DNA of 64,000 nucleotides from Lysobacter soli (GCF_003382285.1 NZ_QTJR01000003.1:248001-312000), one strand, 5' to 3'. Shown: positions 52,142 through 61,490, counted from the first letter of the stretch. A program made the numbers and translations. Notes: generated by a model from the letters alone, not told the origin.

Positions 52142-52678
52142 GTGTTCAAGCTGAGCGAATTTCTGATCGCGGCCATACCGCTTTGCGCAGGTTGCAGCCA
52201 GCCGCATGTCCACCAAGCGGGACAAGTAAGGCAGGTTGGAGGCCTGCCGTGCTTCACTGTGGCAGATAGCGAGGAAACCAGACGAACGCCGCCCGACCTT
52301 GCAGCGCTCCACGTATCCCAGCGAGGTCTCCACGGCGCCATGTCGCGTACGGTCTGGAGCATGGGCTTTTTTGAGGGGAAGCCGGTTTACCTCTCGCCAG
52401 ACGCATGCATTGTTTACGGAGATTCAGACCCTCGGTTCGACGCGGATGCCCCAGCGTTGCCACTGAGCACGGGAGTGGTCTATTCCTACGAGTTCAACTC
52501 ACACATTCCCCACCCCACCGCAGGAACGTGGATTCCCCGCGTGTATGAAGGGTACTTCTGCCTTACGCGAGACAGCCACGGAAAAACCACAGTCCACGAA
52601 ATTCGATGGGACGAGGACACCCAAAAGCGGCACTGGGATGTCTGCGAACTGGCACCAGACCAGCTACCCAACTTCTAG
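52142..52678 (+). CDS. Putative T6SS immunity periplasmic lipoprotein
   Basis: GTG start; 178 residues. A lipoprotein signal (FLIAAIPLCAGC, lipidated Cys18) is followed by GLPCFTVADSEETRRTPPDLAALHVSQRG, an invariant Trp region, KPVYLSPDACIVYGD, LPLSTGVVYSYEFNSH and YEGYFCLTRDSHG. This combination recalls Cys-rich immunity lipoproteins found beside T6SS effectors. It starts ten bases after the broken PAAR gene and precedes a Tai4-like gene, in keeping with an immunity cluster. The toxin it would block is absent here. Confidence 0.65.
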   Translation: MFKLSEFLIAAIPLCAGCSQPHVHQAGQVRQVGGLPCFTVADSEETRRTPPDLAALHVSQRGLHGAMSRTVWSMGFFEGKPVYLSPDACIVYGDSDPRFDADAPALPLSTGVVYSYEFNSHIPHPTAGTWIPRVYEGYFCLTRDSHGKTTVHEIRWDEDTQKRHWDVCELAPDQLPNF

Positions 52679-52822
52679 ATGCGTGTACCGTCGATATGTT
52701 ATCGGCTGGGGGAGAGATCTGGGCATCGATCTCGCTGGCGGGATGCGCCTATACACGCCATCCTGCGACGGAGCACAGCAAGCGGGTGGTCCAAACCGCC
52801 TCCGTTCCTTCTGGGAGCTGAA

Positions 52823-53221
52823 ATGGCCCTCCGCTCTGTTCTGACCTGCGCGACATTTGGCGCCGTCACGTTCGCCTGTTCGCCCACGCCGGCGGCACAG
52901 CCACGGATCTCGGTTGACGATGCGAAGGCGCACGCGTTGAAACTCTGCCTGGATGGCAACTACGAACGGAGCGGCGGCTACGTCGCGCGCGAGGTGAGGG
53001 ACGAGTCGTACCTAACGCTTCGCTACCAGTTGTCCGATCGGCGACAGAACGCGGGCAAGAGACTCGCGGCCTTCGTCGAATCATCCACATCCAACTACTA
53101 CCGGGCACAGTTGCCGATGAAGGACGAGGAAGGCCGGGGCCCGTTCAACAGGATCTTTGAGCAATGCATGGGCTTCTATCGATCCAGGGCACTGGCCGAT
53201 TTCATCAAACGGGAGCTTTGA
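52823..53221 (+). CDS. Tai4-like T6SS amidase immunity protein
   Basis: GGGAG five bases before ATG 52823 decides the start; 132 residues. A signal sequence (VLTCATFGAVTFACS) precedes the mature domain DAKAHALKLCLDGNY...LTLRYQLSDRRQNAGKRLAAFVESSTSNYY...FEQCMGFYRSRALADFIKREL. The core Ala-x-x-x-C-L, a central helix ending AxFV, and FxxCMxFYxSxAL match the Tai4 family, which neutralises Tae4 peptidoglycan amidases in the periplasm. Two Cys (42 and 115) are placed to form the family disulfide. No Tae4 gene is present in the window. Confidence 0.6.
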   Translation: MALRSVLTCATFGAVTFACSPTPAAQPRISVDDAKAHALKLCLDGNYERSGGYVAREVRDESYLTLRYQLSDRRQNAGKRLAAFVESSTSNYYRAQLPMKDEEGRGPFNRIFEQCMGFYRSRALADFIKREL

Positions 53222-53269
53222 CGCCCGCAGACTACAGGCATTAGCCGCGGCCCCATCCTGCTTTCCAAT

Positions 53270-53297
53270 GAAAAGGCCCGCCAAAGCGGGCCTTTTC
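53270..53297 (+). terminator. Rho-independent terminator after the Tai4-like gene
   Basis: A perfect twelve-base-pair stem GAAAAGGCCCGC/GCGGGCCTTTTC with the loop CAAA and internal A/T tracts lies 48 bases past the stop. Confidence 0.9.
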
Positions 53298-53360
53298 ATC
53301 CATACGATTGCTATTGTCCATGGCAACACGGGTGCGCTCCGCTTACCCGGGCTACGCTGG

Positions 53361-53579
53361 CTGAAACGGCGGGGCAACGATCTGCTCGTTCGCGAGATCG
53401 ACCTGCTCCGCCGCGCTGTTTCGGACGTGATGCTCCGCCACCCCTTCCGCACCCACGGGTGGGTCGTCCTGCCCGATCATCTGCATTGCGTCATCGAACT
53501 TCCCGACGGCGATACGGACTTTCCGGTCCGATGGCGACTGATCAAGGGCGCGTTCTCCAAAGGGTTACGCTCACGATAA
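53361..53579 (+). pseudogene. Truncated REP-associated tyrosine transposase (RAYT) fragment
   Basis: A 72-residue piece has NDLLVREIDLLRRAV and then THGWVVLPDHLHCVIELPDGDTDFPVRWRLIKGAFSKG, the HUH active-site block (His-x-His in DHLHC) of RAYT/Y1 transposases. The N-terminal strand and the C-terminal part with the catalytic Tyr are missing. RAYTs mobilise REP palindromes, and many REP-like elements lie in this window, so this is a likely relic of the enzyme that spread them. Confidence 0.8.
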
Positions 53580-53636
53580 TGAGCGATCCGCACTCGTCGC
53601 TTGTAGTCCCGCTTGCGCACCCTTCCCCCTGAAGAG

Positions 53637-53669
53637 AACTCGGGCACCAGTCAGTCTGGCGCCCGAGTT
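53637..53669 (-). terminator. Rho-independent terminator after icmF
   Basis: On the minus strand the stem AACTCGGGCGCCAG/CTGGTGCCCGAGTT (one mismatch) is followed by CTCTTC. It begins seven bases past the icmF stop. Confidence 0.7.
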
Positions 53670-53675
53670 AGAAGC

Positions 53676-56600
53676 TTACATGTTCCGTCGATATTCCCCA
53701 CCGACGTCATAAAGCGCATGGCTAATCTGCCCCAAGCTATGCGTCTTAACCGCCTCCATCAAACTGGCAAACACATTCCGACGCTCCCGCGCCGTCGCCT
53801 GTAGCGCCTTCAAGCCCTCGGGCGCATAGCCGTTGCGGTTGCCTTGATACCCGGCGACGTTGTCGATCTGCTGGCCCTTCTCGCTTTCGGTGGAGCGGAT
53901 CAGTTCGATCTCGGTGACGATGTCGCCGCCGTGGTCCTTCGGCAGGAAGGTGTTCACGCCGATCAGCGGCAGGGTGCCGTCGTGCTTCTTGTGCTCGTAG
54001 TACAGGCTCTCTTCCTGGATCTTGCCGCGCTGGTACATCGTGTCCATGGCGCCCAGCACGCCACCGCGTTCGCTGATGGCTTCGAATTCCTTGTAGACGG
54101 CTTCCTCGACGATGTCAGTGAGCTTGTCGACGATGAAGCTGCCCTGCCAGGGGTTCTCGTTGAAGTTGAGCCCCAGTTCCTTGTTGATGATCATCTGGAT
54201 GGCGACGGCGCGACGCACGCTTTCTTCCGTCGGCGTGGTGATGGCTTCGTCGTATGCATTGGTGTGCAGGCTGTTGCAGTTGTCGAACAGCGCGTACAGC
54301 GCCTGCAACGTGGTGCGGATGTCGTTGAACTGGATTTCCTGCGCGTGCAGCGACCGGCCGCTGGTCTGGATGTGGTACTTCATCATCTGGCTGCGCGCGG
54401 AAGCGCCGTAGCGCTCGCGCATGGCGCGCGCCCAGATGCGGCGGGCGACGCGGCCAATCACCGTGTATTCCGGGTCCATGCCGTTTGAGAAGAAGAACGA
54501 CAGGTTGGGCGCGAAGTCGTCGATCTTCATGCCGCGCGCGAGGTAGTACTCCACGATGGTGAAGCCGTTGCTGAGCGTGAAAGCCAGCTGGCTGATCGGG
54601 TTCGCGCCGGCTTCGGCGATGTGGTAACCGCTGATGGACACCGAGTAGAAGTTGCGGACGTTCTTGTCCACGAAGTACTGCTGGATGTCGCCCATCATGC
54701 GCAGGGCGAACTCGGTGCTGAAGATGCAGGTGTTCTGCGCCTGGTCCTCTTTCAGGATGTCGGCCTGCACGGTGCCGCGCACGGTGGCCAGCGTCTGAGC
54801 CTTGATGTTGGCGTAGGTCTCGGCGTCGACGACCTGGTCGCCGGTCACGCCCAGCAGGCCCAGGCCGAGGCCGTCGTTGCCTTCGGGCAGCATGCCGCTG
54901 TATTCGGGGCGCTTGCGGCCTTCGAACAGCTTTTCGATCTTGTCGTGCGCTTCGTTCCAGCGCGCGTCATCGCTTCGCAGGTACTTCTCGACCTGCTGGT
55001 CGATGGCGGTGTTCATGAACATCGCCAGGATGATCGGCGCCGGGCCGTTGATGGTCATCGACACCGAGGTGCTCGGCGCGCACAGGTCGAAGCCGGAGTA
55101 CAGCTTCTTCATGTCGTCGAGCGTGGCGATGTTGACGCCGGAGTTGCCGATCTTGCCGAAGATGTCCGGGCGCACGGCGGGGTCTTCGCCGTAGAGCGTG
55201 ACGCTGTCGAACGCGGTGGACAGGCGCGCGGCCGGCTGGCCGACGGACAGGTAATGGAAGCGGCGGTTGGTGCGCTCCGGCGTGCCTTCGCCGGCGAACA
55301 TGCGGATGGGATCCTCGCCGGTCCGGCGGTACGGATACACGCCGCCGGTGTACGGGTAGTAGCCCGGCAGGTTTTCCTTCTGCAGGAAGGTCAGCAGCTC
55401 GCCCCAGCTCTTGTAGGTGGGCGCCGCGATCTTCGGGATCTTCTGGTGGCTCAGCGATTCGCGGTAGTTCTCGACGCGGATCGTCTTGTCGCGAACCTGG
55501 TATTCGTTGACTTCGTCGGTGATGGACTTCAGGCGCGCGGGCCAGTCGCGCAGGAGCTTCAGCGCTTCGGACGTGAGCGACTGCACGGCGTCGTTGTAGC
55601 GCTGGCGCAGGGTGAGGAGCGTCTTGTCGCCGCCGTCGGTGAGGGCATCGGCGGCGTAGAGGTCCAGCGCCTTCGGCAGTGCGTCGTCGCCCAGGTCATT
55701 GAGCGACTGCCAGTAGCTCTGCGCGCGATCGGCGACTTCCGCCTGCGTTTCGATCTTCGCGTTGATGCTGCGGCCCTGCTCGGCGATTTCGGCGAGATAC
55801 CGCACGCGGGCGCCCGGAATCAGCACGGTCGCGCGCGGTTCCTTCAGCGAGGTGTCGATCTCCGGGGTCCACTTGTCGACCGGCAGCTGGAGCTTGTCGC
55901 GCAGCAGGCGGCAGAGGTTGGCGAACATCCAGCTGATGCCGGGGTCGTTGAACTGCGAGGCGATGGTCGGATAGACCGGCACGTCCTCGTCCTTGGTCTG
56001 GAAGGCGACGCGGTTGCGCTTCCACTGCTTGCGCACGTCGCGCAGCGCGTCTTCGGCGCCGCGCTTGTCGAACTTGTTGAGCACGACGAGCTCGGCGAAG
56101 TCGAGCATGTCGATCTTCTCCAGCTGGCTCGGCGCGCCGAAGTCGCTGGTCATCACGTACATCGGGAAATCGACGAGGTCGACGATTTCCGAATCACTCT
56201 GGCCGATGCCCGCGGTTTCGACGATGACCAGGTCGTAACCGAGGCCCTTGAGGAACCCGATGCAGTCCTTCAGCACGGTGTTGGTGGCGGCGTGCTGGCG
56301 GCGCGTGGCCATCGAACGCATGTAGACGCGCTTGCTGCGCAGCGAATTCATGCGGATACGGTCGCCCAGCAGCGCGCCACCGGTGCGGCGACGCGTGGGG
56401 TCGACGGAGATCACGGCGATGCGCATCTCCGGGAAGGCAGCGAGGAAACGGTTGAGCAGTTCGTCGGTGACCGACGACTTGCCGGCGCCGCCGGTGCCGG
56501 TGATGCCGATGACGGGCGTCTTGCCGCCGGCCAGCTGCCATTGCTTGCGAAGGTGCGCGAGCTGGGCTTCGTCGAAGATGCCCTCCTCGATGGCGCTGAG

Positions 56601-57134
56601 GGTGTGGCCGATGCTGATTTCGTCGTCGATGTCGGCCGTCTTGTCGGGATGCTGCGCGGCCTTGCGCGCATCGCCGGCGCGGCGGATGACGTCCTCGATC
56701 ATCGCAACGAGGCCCATGTGCATGCCATCGTTGGGGTGGTAGATGCGCTCGACGCCGTAGGCCTGGAGTTCGCGGATCTCTTCCGGCGTGATCGTGCCGC
56801 CGCCGCCGCCGAAGACGCGGATGTGGCCGGCGCCGCGCTCCTTGAGCATGTCGACCATGTACTTGAAGTACTCGACGTGGCCGCCCTGGTAGGACGACAG
56901 CGCGATGCCGTCGGCATCCTCCTGCAGCGCGGCCCGGACGACGTCTTCCACCGAGCGGTTGTGGCCCAGGTGGATGACCTCCGCCCCCTGCCCCTGGATC
57001 AGGCGCCGCATGATGTTGATGGCGGCGTCGTGCCCGTCGAACAGGCTGGCGGCGGTGACGAACCGCAGCGGGCTGCCGCTCTCATTCAACGCGGGGGTGG
57101 CGGCTTCGGGCAGGTTGCTTGCGGGGGTGCTCAT
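53676..57134 (-). CDS. icmF: Fused isobutyryl-CoA mutase (IcmF-type B12 enzyme)
   Basis: The 1152-residue product has three modules in IcmF order. Residues about 25-160 form the B12-binding domain with [26 protein letters not shown] and FGGGGGTI. Residues about 205-420 form a MeaB-type G-protein chaperone with Walker [10 protein letters not shown] and [10 protein letters not shown]. The remainder is the acyl-CoA mutase barrel ([52 protein letters not shown]). The fused chaperone loads and protects adenosylcobalamin. The enzyme moves the carbonyl-CoA of isobutyryl-CoA, perhaps also isovaleryl-CoA, linking valine and leucine breakdown to butyryl-CoA. Exact substrate choice is not fixed by sequence alone. 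Confidence 0.92.
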   Translation of the reverse strand: MSTPASNLPEAATPALNESGSPLRFVTAASLFDGHDAAINIMRRLIQGQGAEVIHLGHNRSVEDVVRAALQEDADGIALSSYQGGHVEYFKYMVDMLKERGAGHIRVFGGGGGTITPEEIRELQAYGVERIYHPNDGMHMGLVAMIEDVIRRAGDARKAAQHPDKTADIDDEISIGHTLSAIEEGIFDEAQLAHLRKQWQLAGGKTPVIGITGTGGAGKSSVTDELLNRFLAAFPEMRIAVISVDPTRRRTGGALLGDRIRMNSLRSKRVYMRSMATRRQHAATNTVLKDCIGFLKGLGYDLVIVETAGIGQSDSEIVDLVDFPMYVMTSDFGAPSQLEKIDMLDFAELVVLNKFDKRGAEDALRDVRKQWKRNRVAFQTKDEDVPVYPTIASQFNDPGISWMFANLCRLLRDKLQLPVDKWTPEIDTSLKEPRATVLIPGARVRYLAEIAEQGRSINAKIETQAEVADRAQSYWQSLNDLGDDALPKALDLYAADALTDGGDKTLLTLRQRYNDAVQSLTSEALKLLRDWPARLKSITDEVNEYQVRDKTIRVENYRESLSHQKIPKIAAPTYKSWGELLTFLQKENLPGYYPYTGGVYPYRRTGEDPIRMFAGEGTPERTNRRFHYLSVGQPAARLSTAFDSVTLYGEDPAVRPDIFGKIGNSGVNIATLDDMKKLYSGFDLCAPSTSVSMTINGPAPIILAMFMNTAIDQQVEKYLRSDDARWNEAHDKIEKLFEGRKRPEYSGMLPEGNDGLGLGLLGVTGDQVVDAETYANIKAQTLATVRGTVQADILKEDQAQNTCIFSTEFALRMMGDIQQYFVDKNVRNFYSVSISGYHIAEAGANPISQLAFTLSNGFTIVEYYLARGMKIDDFAPNLSFFFSNGMDPEYTVIGRVARRIWARAMRERYGASARSQMMKYHIQTSGRSLHAQEIQFNDIRTTLQALYALFDNCNSLHTNAYDEAITTPTEESVRRAVAIQMIINKELGLNFNENPWQGSFIVDKLTDIVEEAVYKEFEAISERGGVLGAMDTMYQRGKIQEESLYYEHKKHDGTLPLIGVNTFLPKDHGGDIVTEIELIRSTESEKGQQIDNVAGYQGNRNGYAPEGLKALQATARERRNVFASLMEAVKTHSLGQISHALYDVGGEYRRNM

Positions 57135-57297
57135 GGACGCTCGAAATACGGAAACGGTCGAATCCGTATTGTAGCCCGAGGGGGATTAGGGGCTTGTTGT
57201 GCGGCGCGGGAGAGCTGGCAGCCGCCGCAACTGTGGCATCTCTGGCGTAGGTTTCGGGACATAGGAATTGCTAGCGCGGCCTGGTCACACGTCCGGC

Positions 57298-57582
57298 CCT
57301 CACCCCAACCCCTCTCCCGCGCGCGGGAGAGGGGCTATGAGTCGTCATTCCAGCGGAAGCTGGAATCCATCTTGATCTTCTCGGCGCGCAAGGCAGTCGG
57401 CATCGCGAGCGAGGGCGTAGTCGCTCGTCCCGACCCTCACCCCAACCCCTCTCCCGGGGGGAGAGGGGCTAAAGGCCGTTGTCCCGGCGAAGGCCGGGAT
57501 CCAGGCTGGCATGCGTTCAACCCTGTCGCCCGGTGGCTTCAGACGCGGCGGGCCTGGGTCCCGGCGTTCGCCGGGATGACGG
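57298..57582. repeat. Composite palindromic repeat cluster upstream of icmF
   Basis: In the 590-base gap 57135-57725 five elements occur: CCCTCACCCCAACCCCTCTCCC...GGGAGAGGGG (57298-57336), GTCATTCCAGCGGAAGCTGGAATCCA (57343-57368), a second CCCTCACCCC palindrome (57437-57472), CCCGGCGAAGGCCGGGATCC (57482-57508) and GGTCCCGGCGTTCGCCGGGATGACGG (57557-57582). The outer GTCAT and ATGAC ends are inverted, so the block as a whole is flanked like a composite mobile element. Confidence 0.88.
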
Positions 57583-57725
57583 GGATCGGATGACGGGCAT
57601 GGAAATGCCGGCGCGCGATTCGATGCATCAACCTTGGGGAACCCGTGAGACTCCAGCAACCGCCCGTCCCGGCAAAGTCACCCTTCCTTTCTGGCTACAC
57701 TCGCCGTCCGATCACGCGAACCGCC

Positions 57726-58991
57726 ATGAACGAAGACGCCGTCCTGCTCGACCTTCGCCGCCGCGCCCACGACGGGTCGCCGCAGGCGCTCTATCAACTG
57801 GCGTCGGCGCTGGTGGCACGGCACGAACTGGACGAAGCGTTCACCCTGCACCGCCGTGCGGCCGAGGCGGGACTAGCAAACGCGCAGATCGAATACGCCC
57901 GCATGCTGATGTACGGCGTCGGCTGCGATGCCGAACCGCTGCGCGCGGCCGAATGGCTGCTGCGTGCCGAATCGGTGGGAAGCCCGATCGCCTCGTATTT
58001 CCTCGCGCTGATGTCGCTGGGCGGACGCACGTTGCCTCGCGATGGCCGCGTCAACGAGCGCGTGCTGCGCGCGGTTCGCGCCGATTACCCGCCGGCGCTG
58101 CGCGCGGCTGCCGTGCATTTCGGCCGCAAGGCCGATCCGGCGGACCAGTTGCGCTGCCTGCAACTGCTCGAACGCGGCGCGGGGCTCGGCGACGTGATCG
58201 CGGCGCGGCTGTTCCTGGAGCGCATCACGCACGGCGAAGGCGACGTTCCGCAACCCGACGCCGCTGCCGATCTGCGCGGGCAGTTGCAGGCAATCGGCGT
58301 CGGACCGTTGCCGGAGATCGTCGTGCCGGAGTTCGCACGGAGCGAAGCCGCGCCGGGCGTGCTGTCGATGGACGACGTATTGCAGCCGATCGACCTGCAT
58401 CTGCAATCCACGCGGCCGCGCGTGATGACCGTGGACGGCCTGCTCAGCGCGGAAGAATGCCGGCTGCTGATCGCGAATGCCGAAGTGCACCTGACGCGTT
58501 CGCGCACGGTCGATCCGGACACCGGACTGCCGATGGAACAGGAGATCCGCACCAGCAGCGACGCGTCCTTCGACGCGATCCAGGAAGACCTGGCGCTGCG
58601 TTGCGTGCAGCTGCGTATGGCGAGCGCGGCAGGCGTGCCGCTCGACCACGCCGAACATCTGGTCGTCCTGCGCTACGAGCCCGGTCAGGAATATCGCCCG
58701 CATCGCGACTACCGCCCGCCCAGCTCGATCGAACGCGATCGCCCGGAAGCCGGCAACCGCATGCGCACGATCTGCGCGTACCTCAACACCGTGGAAGCCG
58801 GCGGGCAGACCGAGTTCCCGGTCGCCGGGCTGCGCGTCGAACCGCGGCCGGGCCGCGCGGTGGTGTTCGAGAACCTGCATCCGGACGGCTCGCCCGACCC
58901 GGATTCGCTGCACGCCGGCTTACCGGTGGAACGCGGCGAGAAGTGGCTCGCAACGCTCTGGCTGCGCCAGGGACGCTACCGGGCTTTCTGA
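57726..58991 (+). CDS. Sel1-like repeats fused to a prolyl-4-hydroxylase (2OG-Fe(II)) domain
   Basis: The 421-residue product starts at the ATG with the cleaner coding context; upstream frames are repeat read-through. Residues about 15-190 form Sel1-type helical repeats (SPQALYQLASALVARHELDEAF; AEAGLANAQIEYARMLMYG), a protein-binding scaffold. Residues about 235-420 form a 2-oxoglutarate/iron oxygenase with His326-x-Asp328 (YRPHRDYR), distal His396 and Lys405 for the 2-oxoglutarate carboxylate. It would hydroxylate proline or another side chain on a partner brought in by the repeats. The target is unknown; EF-Tu and export-related proteins are known for relatives. Confidence 0.88.
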   Translation: MNEDAVLLDLRRRAHDGSPQALYQLASALVARHELDEAFTLHRRAAEAGLANAQIEYARMLMYGVGCDAEPLRAAEWLLRAESVGSPIASYFLALMSLGGRTLPRDGRVNERVLRAVRADYPPALRAAAVHFGRKADPADQLRCLQLLERGAGLGDVIAARLFLERITHGEGDVPQPDAAADLRGQLQAIGVGPLPEIVVPEFARSEAAPGVLSMDDVLQPIDLHLQSTRPRVMTVDGLLSAEECRLLIANAEVHLTRSRTVDPDTGLPMEQEIRTSSDASFDAIQEDLALRCVQLRMASAAGVPLDHAEHLVVLRYEPGQEYRPHRDYRPPSSIERDRPEAGNRMRTICAYLNTVEAGGQTEFPVAGLRVEPRPGRAVVFENLHPDGSPDPDSLHAGLPVERGEKWLATLWLRQGRYRAF

Positions 58992-59181
58992 ACGGGCGGC
59001 GCCGGCGAAGCCGTCCGTCGGCATGCCTGTCCCCTCCGGCCGATTGGATTAGACTGTCGCGCCTGCGGCGGGGTCCTGGACCTTGGCCGCAGTGTCATTT
59101 TCATTTCGATTCAACGACTTACCCATCACAGTTGGCGTAAAGCGCGACGCGCAACCTCTCGCGCCAACAGCGGAGCACCCG

Positions 59182-60285
59182 ATGATTTTCGAAACGCTGG
59201 ACACCTTCGGCCACGAGCAGGTCGTGTTTTGCCACAACAAGGACGCGGGCCTGAAGGCCATCATCGCGATCCACAACACCGTGCTCGGTCCGGCCCTCGG
59301 CGGTACGCGCATGTGGCCGTACAAGACCGAGCAGGACGCGCTCAACGACGTGCTCCGCCTGTCGCGCGGCATGACCTACAAGAACGCGGTCGCCGGCCTG
59401 AACATCGGCGGCGGCAAGGCGGTGATCATCGGCGATCCGTCCACCGACAAGTCCGAGGCGCTGTTCCGCGCGTTCGGCCAGTTCGTCGAGGCGCTCGGCG
59501 GCCGTTACATCACGGCTGAGGACGTCGGCATCGACGTCAACGACATGGAATACGTGTACCGCGAGACCGAGTACGTCACCGGCGTGCACCAGGTCCACGG
59601 CGGTTCGGGCGACCCGTCGCCGTTCACCGCCTACGGCACGCTGCAGGGCCTGATGGCCACGCTCAACAAGCGTTTCGGCGACGAGGAAGTCGGCAAGTAC
59701 TCCTACGCCGTGCAGGGCCTCGGCCACGTGGGCATGGAGTTCGTGAAGCTGCTCAAGGAGCGCGGCGCGAAGATCTTCGCGACCGACATCAACAAGGGCC
59801 TGGTCGACAAGGCCGTCTCGGAATACGGCGTTGAAGCCGTGGGCCTGGACGAGATCTACGACGTGCCGGCCGACGTGTACTCGCCGTGCGCGCTGGGCGG
59901 CACCGTCAACGAAGGCACCCTGCCCCGCCTGAAGGCCAAGGTCATCTGCGGCGCGGCCAACAACCAGCTGGCCAACAACGCCATCGGCGACGAAGTGGCC
60001 AAGCGCGGCATCCTCTACGCGCCGGACTACGCGGTGAACGCGGGCGGCGTGATGAACGTGGCGCTGGAACTCGACGGCTACAACCGCGAGCGCGCCATGC
60101 GCATGATGCGCACGATCTACCACAACCTCGCGCGCATCTTCGAGATCGCCGAGCGTGACGCGATCCCGACCTACCGCGCGGCCGACCGCCTGGCCGAAGA
60201 GCGCATCACCGCGATCGGCAAGCTGAAGCTGCCGCTGGGTCGCAGCGCTCCGCGTTTCCAGGGCAGGATTCGCGGCGGGCACTGA
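59182..60285 (+). CDS. Leucine/phenylalanine-type dehydrogenase (Glu/Leu/Phe/Val dehydrogenase family)
   Basis: GGAG six bases before ATG 59182; 367 residues. The substrate domain holds the catalytic lysines in MTYKNAVAGLNIGGGKAV (Lys67 and Lys79) and TAEDVGIDVNDM; the NAD domain has VQGLGHVG and ADVYSPCALGGTVNEG, CGAANNQL. It would oxidatively deaminate leucine, valine or isoleucine to the 2-oxo acid, the first step of branched-chain degradation. The isovaleryl-CoA dehydrogenase gene lies 1.3 kb downstream, and icmF lies upstream on the other strand, so the window carries several steps of that pathway. Confidence 0.9.
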   Translation: MIFETLDTFGHEQVVFCHNKDAGLKAIIAIHNTVLGPALGGTRMWPYKTEQDALNDVLRLSRGMTYKNAVAGLNIGGGKAVIIGDPSTDKSEALFRAFGQFVEALGGRYITAEDVGIDVNDMEYVYRETEYVTGVHQVHGGSGDPSPFTAYGTLQGLMATLNKRFGDEEVGKYSYAVQGLGHVGMEFVKLLKERGAKIFATDINKGLVDKAVSEYGVEAVGLDEIYDVPADVYSPCALGGTVNEGTLPRLKAKVICGAANNQLANNAIGDEVAKRGILYAPDYAVNAGGVMNVALELDGYNRERAMRMMRTIYHNLARIFEIAERDAIPTYRAADRLAEERITAIGKLKLPLGRSAPRFQGRIRGGH

Positions 60286-60398
60286 TTTTCCAGTCTCGAC
60301 TGGAAAATCCCCAAAGTTTGCATTCGCAAACTTCGGGCCCCAGCAGTCTTCCTCCAAATCCCTGCCGCTGCCGCGGCGCCCCCTTTACTAAAGGGGGC
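60285..60398 (+). terminator. Series of three hairpins after the dehydrogenase gene
   Basis: In order: ATTTTCCAGT/ACTGGAAAAT (60285-60294 and 60299-60308) starting at the stop codon's last base; AAGTTTGC/GCAAACTT (60314-60321 and 60326-60333); and GCCCCCTTT/AAAGGGGGC (60378-60386 and 60390-60398). The first two may end transcription jointly. The third is like intergenic CCCCTTTA/TAAAGGGG palindromes seen in many bacteria. The gap 60286-60719 holds no gene. Confidence 0.6.
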
Positions 60399-60513
60399 TA
60401 TGGGCCGCGGAGGACGTGGCAGCGGTTGCAGCGCAATGATTCGAGAAGCGCCCGGCTGTCCGGGCGTTTTCTTTTGTGGGTCTTCTTGCATCGAGACGCC
60501 ACCGCCCCATCAC

Positions 60514-60543
60514 CGTCATCCCGGCGAACGCCGGGACCCAGGC
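60514..60543. repeat. Single palindromic repeat unit
   Basis: GTCATCCCGGCGAACGCCGGGACCCA, the same family as 25996-26022, in the gap before the carbonic anhydrase gene. Confidence 0.85.
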
Positions 60544-60719
60544 CGTTATGGCAGGTCGAAAGGAGCGTATCGGCGACGATCCACGATTGGTCCCGCTCTC
60601 CGGCCTCGCCGAAATGACGGGCTTCGGTACGCGACAAACGGCCTGCTTTTCAGGCAATTCCGAAAGACGCCGCTCAGCGCCCGGCGCAAAGTGGCATTCC
60701 CCCACTCGGAGTTGCCTCC

Positions 60720-61427
60720 ATGCGCATCGCCCTTCCCCTCGCCGCCCTCGGTCTCGCCGCCGCCTTCGCAGCCCACGCAGGCGATGGCCGCATCGACTAC
60801 GACCATCAGGCGCAATGGCAGTCCGCGCACGACATGGCGCAGTCGCCGATCGACATCGTCACGCACGACACCGTCGCCGCGCGCGACGACGAACCGCAGG
60901 CGCTGGTGTTCACGCACACGCACGCGCCGATGGAAGCCGTCGACAACGGCCACGCGGTGGAAGTCGAAACGCACGCCACCGACGCGACGATCCGCGGCCG
61001 GCATTTCGCGCTGACGCAGTTCCACTTCCACGCGGAAAGCGAGCACACCATCGACGGCCGGCACTATCCGCTGGAAGGCCACTACGTCTTCAAGGCACAG
61101 GACGGGCGCCTGGCCGTGGTCGGCGTGATGTACCAGGTCGGCAAGGCCAATCCGCAGGCGCAGGCGGTGCTCGACAGCCTCGCGCACAAGGAGAACGCGC
61201 CGCACGAGGTCGACATCGACGCGTTGCTGCCGGCGCAGCGCGGCTACTACCACTACCTGGGCTCGCTCACCACGCCGCCGCTGACCGAGAACGTGGAGTG
61301 GTACGTGCTGCCGGCGCCGGTCACGATGTCGAAGAAGCAGATCGAGGCGTTCCTGGCGCACTACCGCCACAACAATCGCAACGTGCAGCCGCTGAACGGC
61401 CGTCCGCTGGTCCACGACGAAGGCTGA
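60720..61427 (+). CDS. Periplasmic alpha-type carbonic anhydrase
   Basis: The 235-residue product has a signal peptide (MRIALPLAALGLAAAFAAHA, cut near residue 20). The alpha-class zinc site is complete: His102 and His104 (FHFH) plus His121 (EGHYVF), with Glu108 of SEHT and Thr in LTTPPLTE completing the proton network. QSPIDIVTH near the start is also typical. It would interconvert CO2 and bicarbonate in the periplasm. A strong hairpin follows 22 bases after the stop. Confidence 0.93.
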   Translation: MRIALPLAALGLAAAFAAHAGDGRIDYDHQAQWQSAHDMAQSPIDIVTHDTVAARDDEPQALVFTHTHAPMEAVDNGHAVEVETHATDATIRGRHFALTQFHFHAESEHTIDGRHYPLEGHYVFKAQDGRLAVVGVMYQVGKANPQAQAVLDSLAHKENAPHEVDIDALLPAQRGYYHYLGSLTTPPLTENVEWYVLPAPVTMSKKQIEAFLAHYRHNNRNVQPLNGRPLVHDEG

Positions 61428-61449
61428 TCGCCACGGCTTCCGCGCAATC

Positions 61450-61490
61450 GCGCCCCGCACCGTTGCGTACGGTGGCGGGGCGCTTCGCTT
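61450..61490 (+). terminator. Hairpin terminator after the carbonic anhydrase gene
   Basis: The long stem GCGCCCCGC-ACCGT/ACGGT-GCGGGGCGC (one bulge) at 61450-61483 is followed by TTCGCTTT. Confidence 0.65.

Noticed and set aside
52135-52463. Minus-strand frames over the T6SS lipoprotein gene
   Set aside because: No signal or motif; the plus-strand frame has a clear lipobox and start signal.
54621-57593. 990-residue frame on the plus strand
   Set aside because: It is antisense to icmF and composed mainly of Val, Gln, His and Arg without domains.
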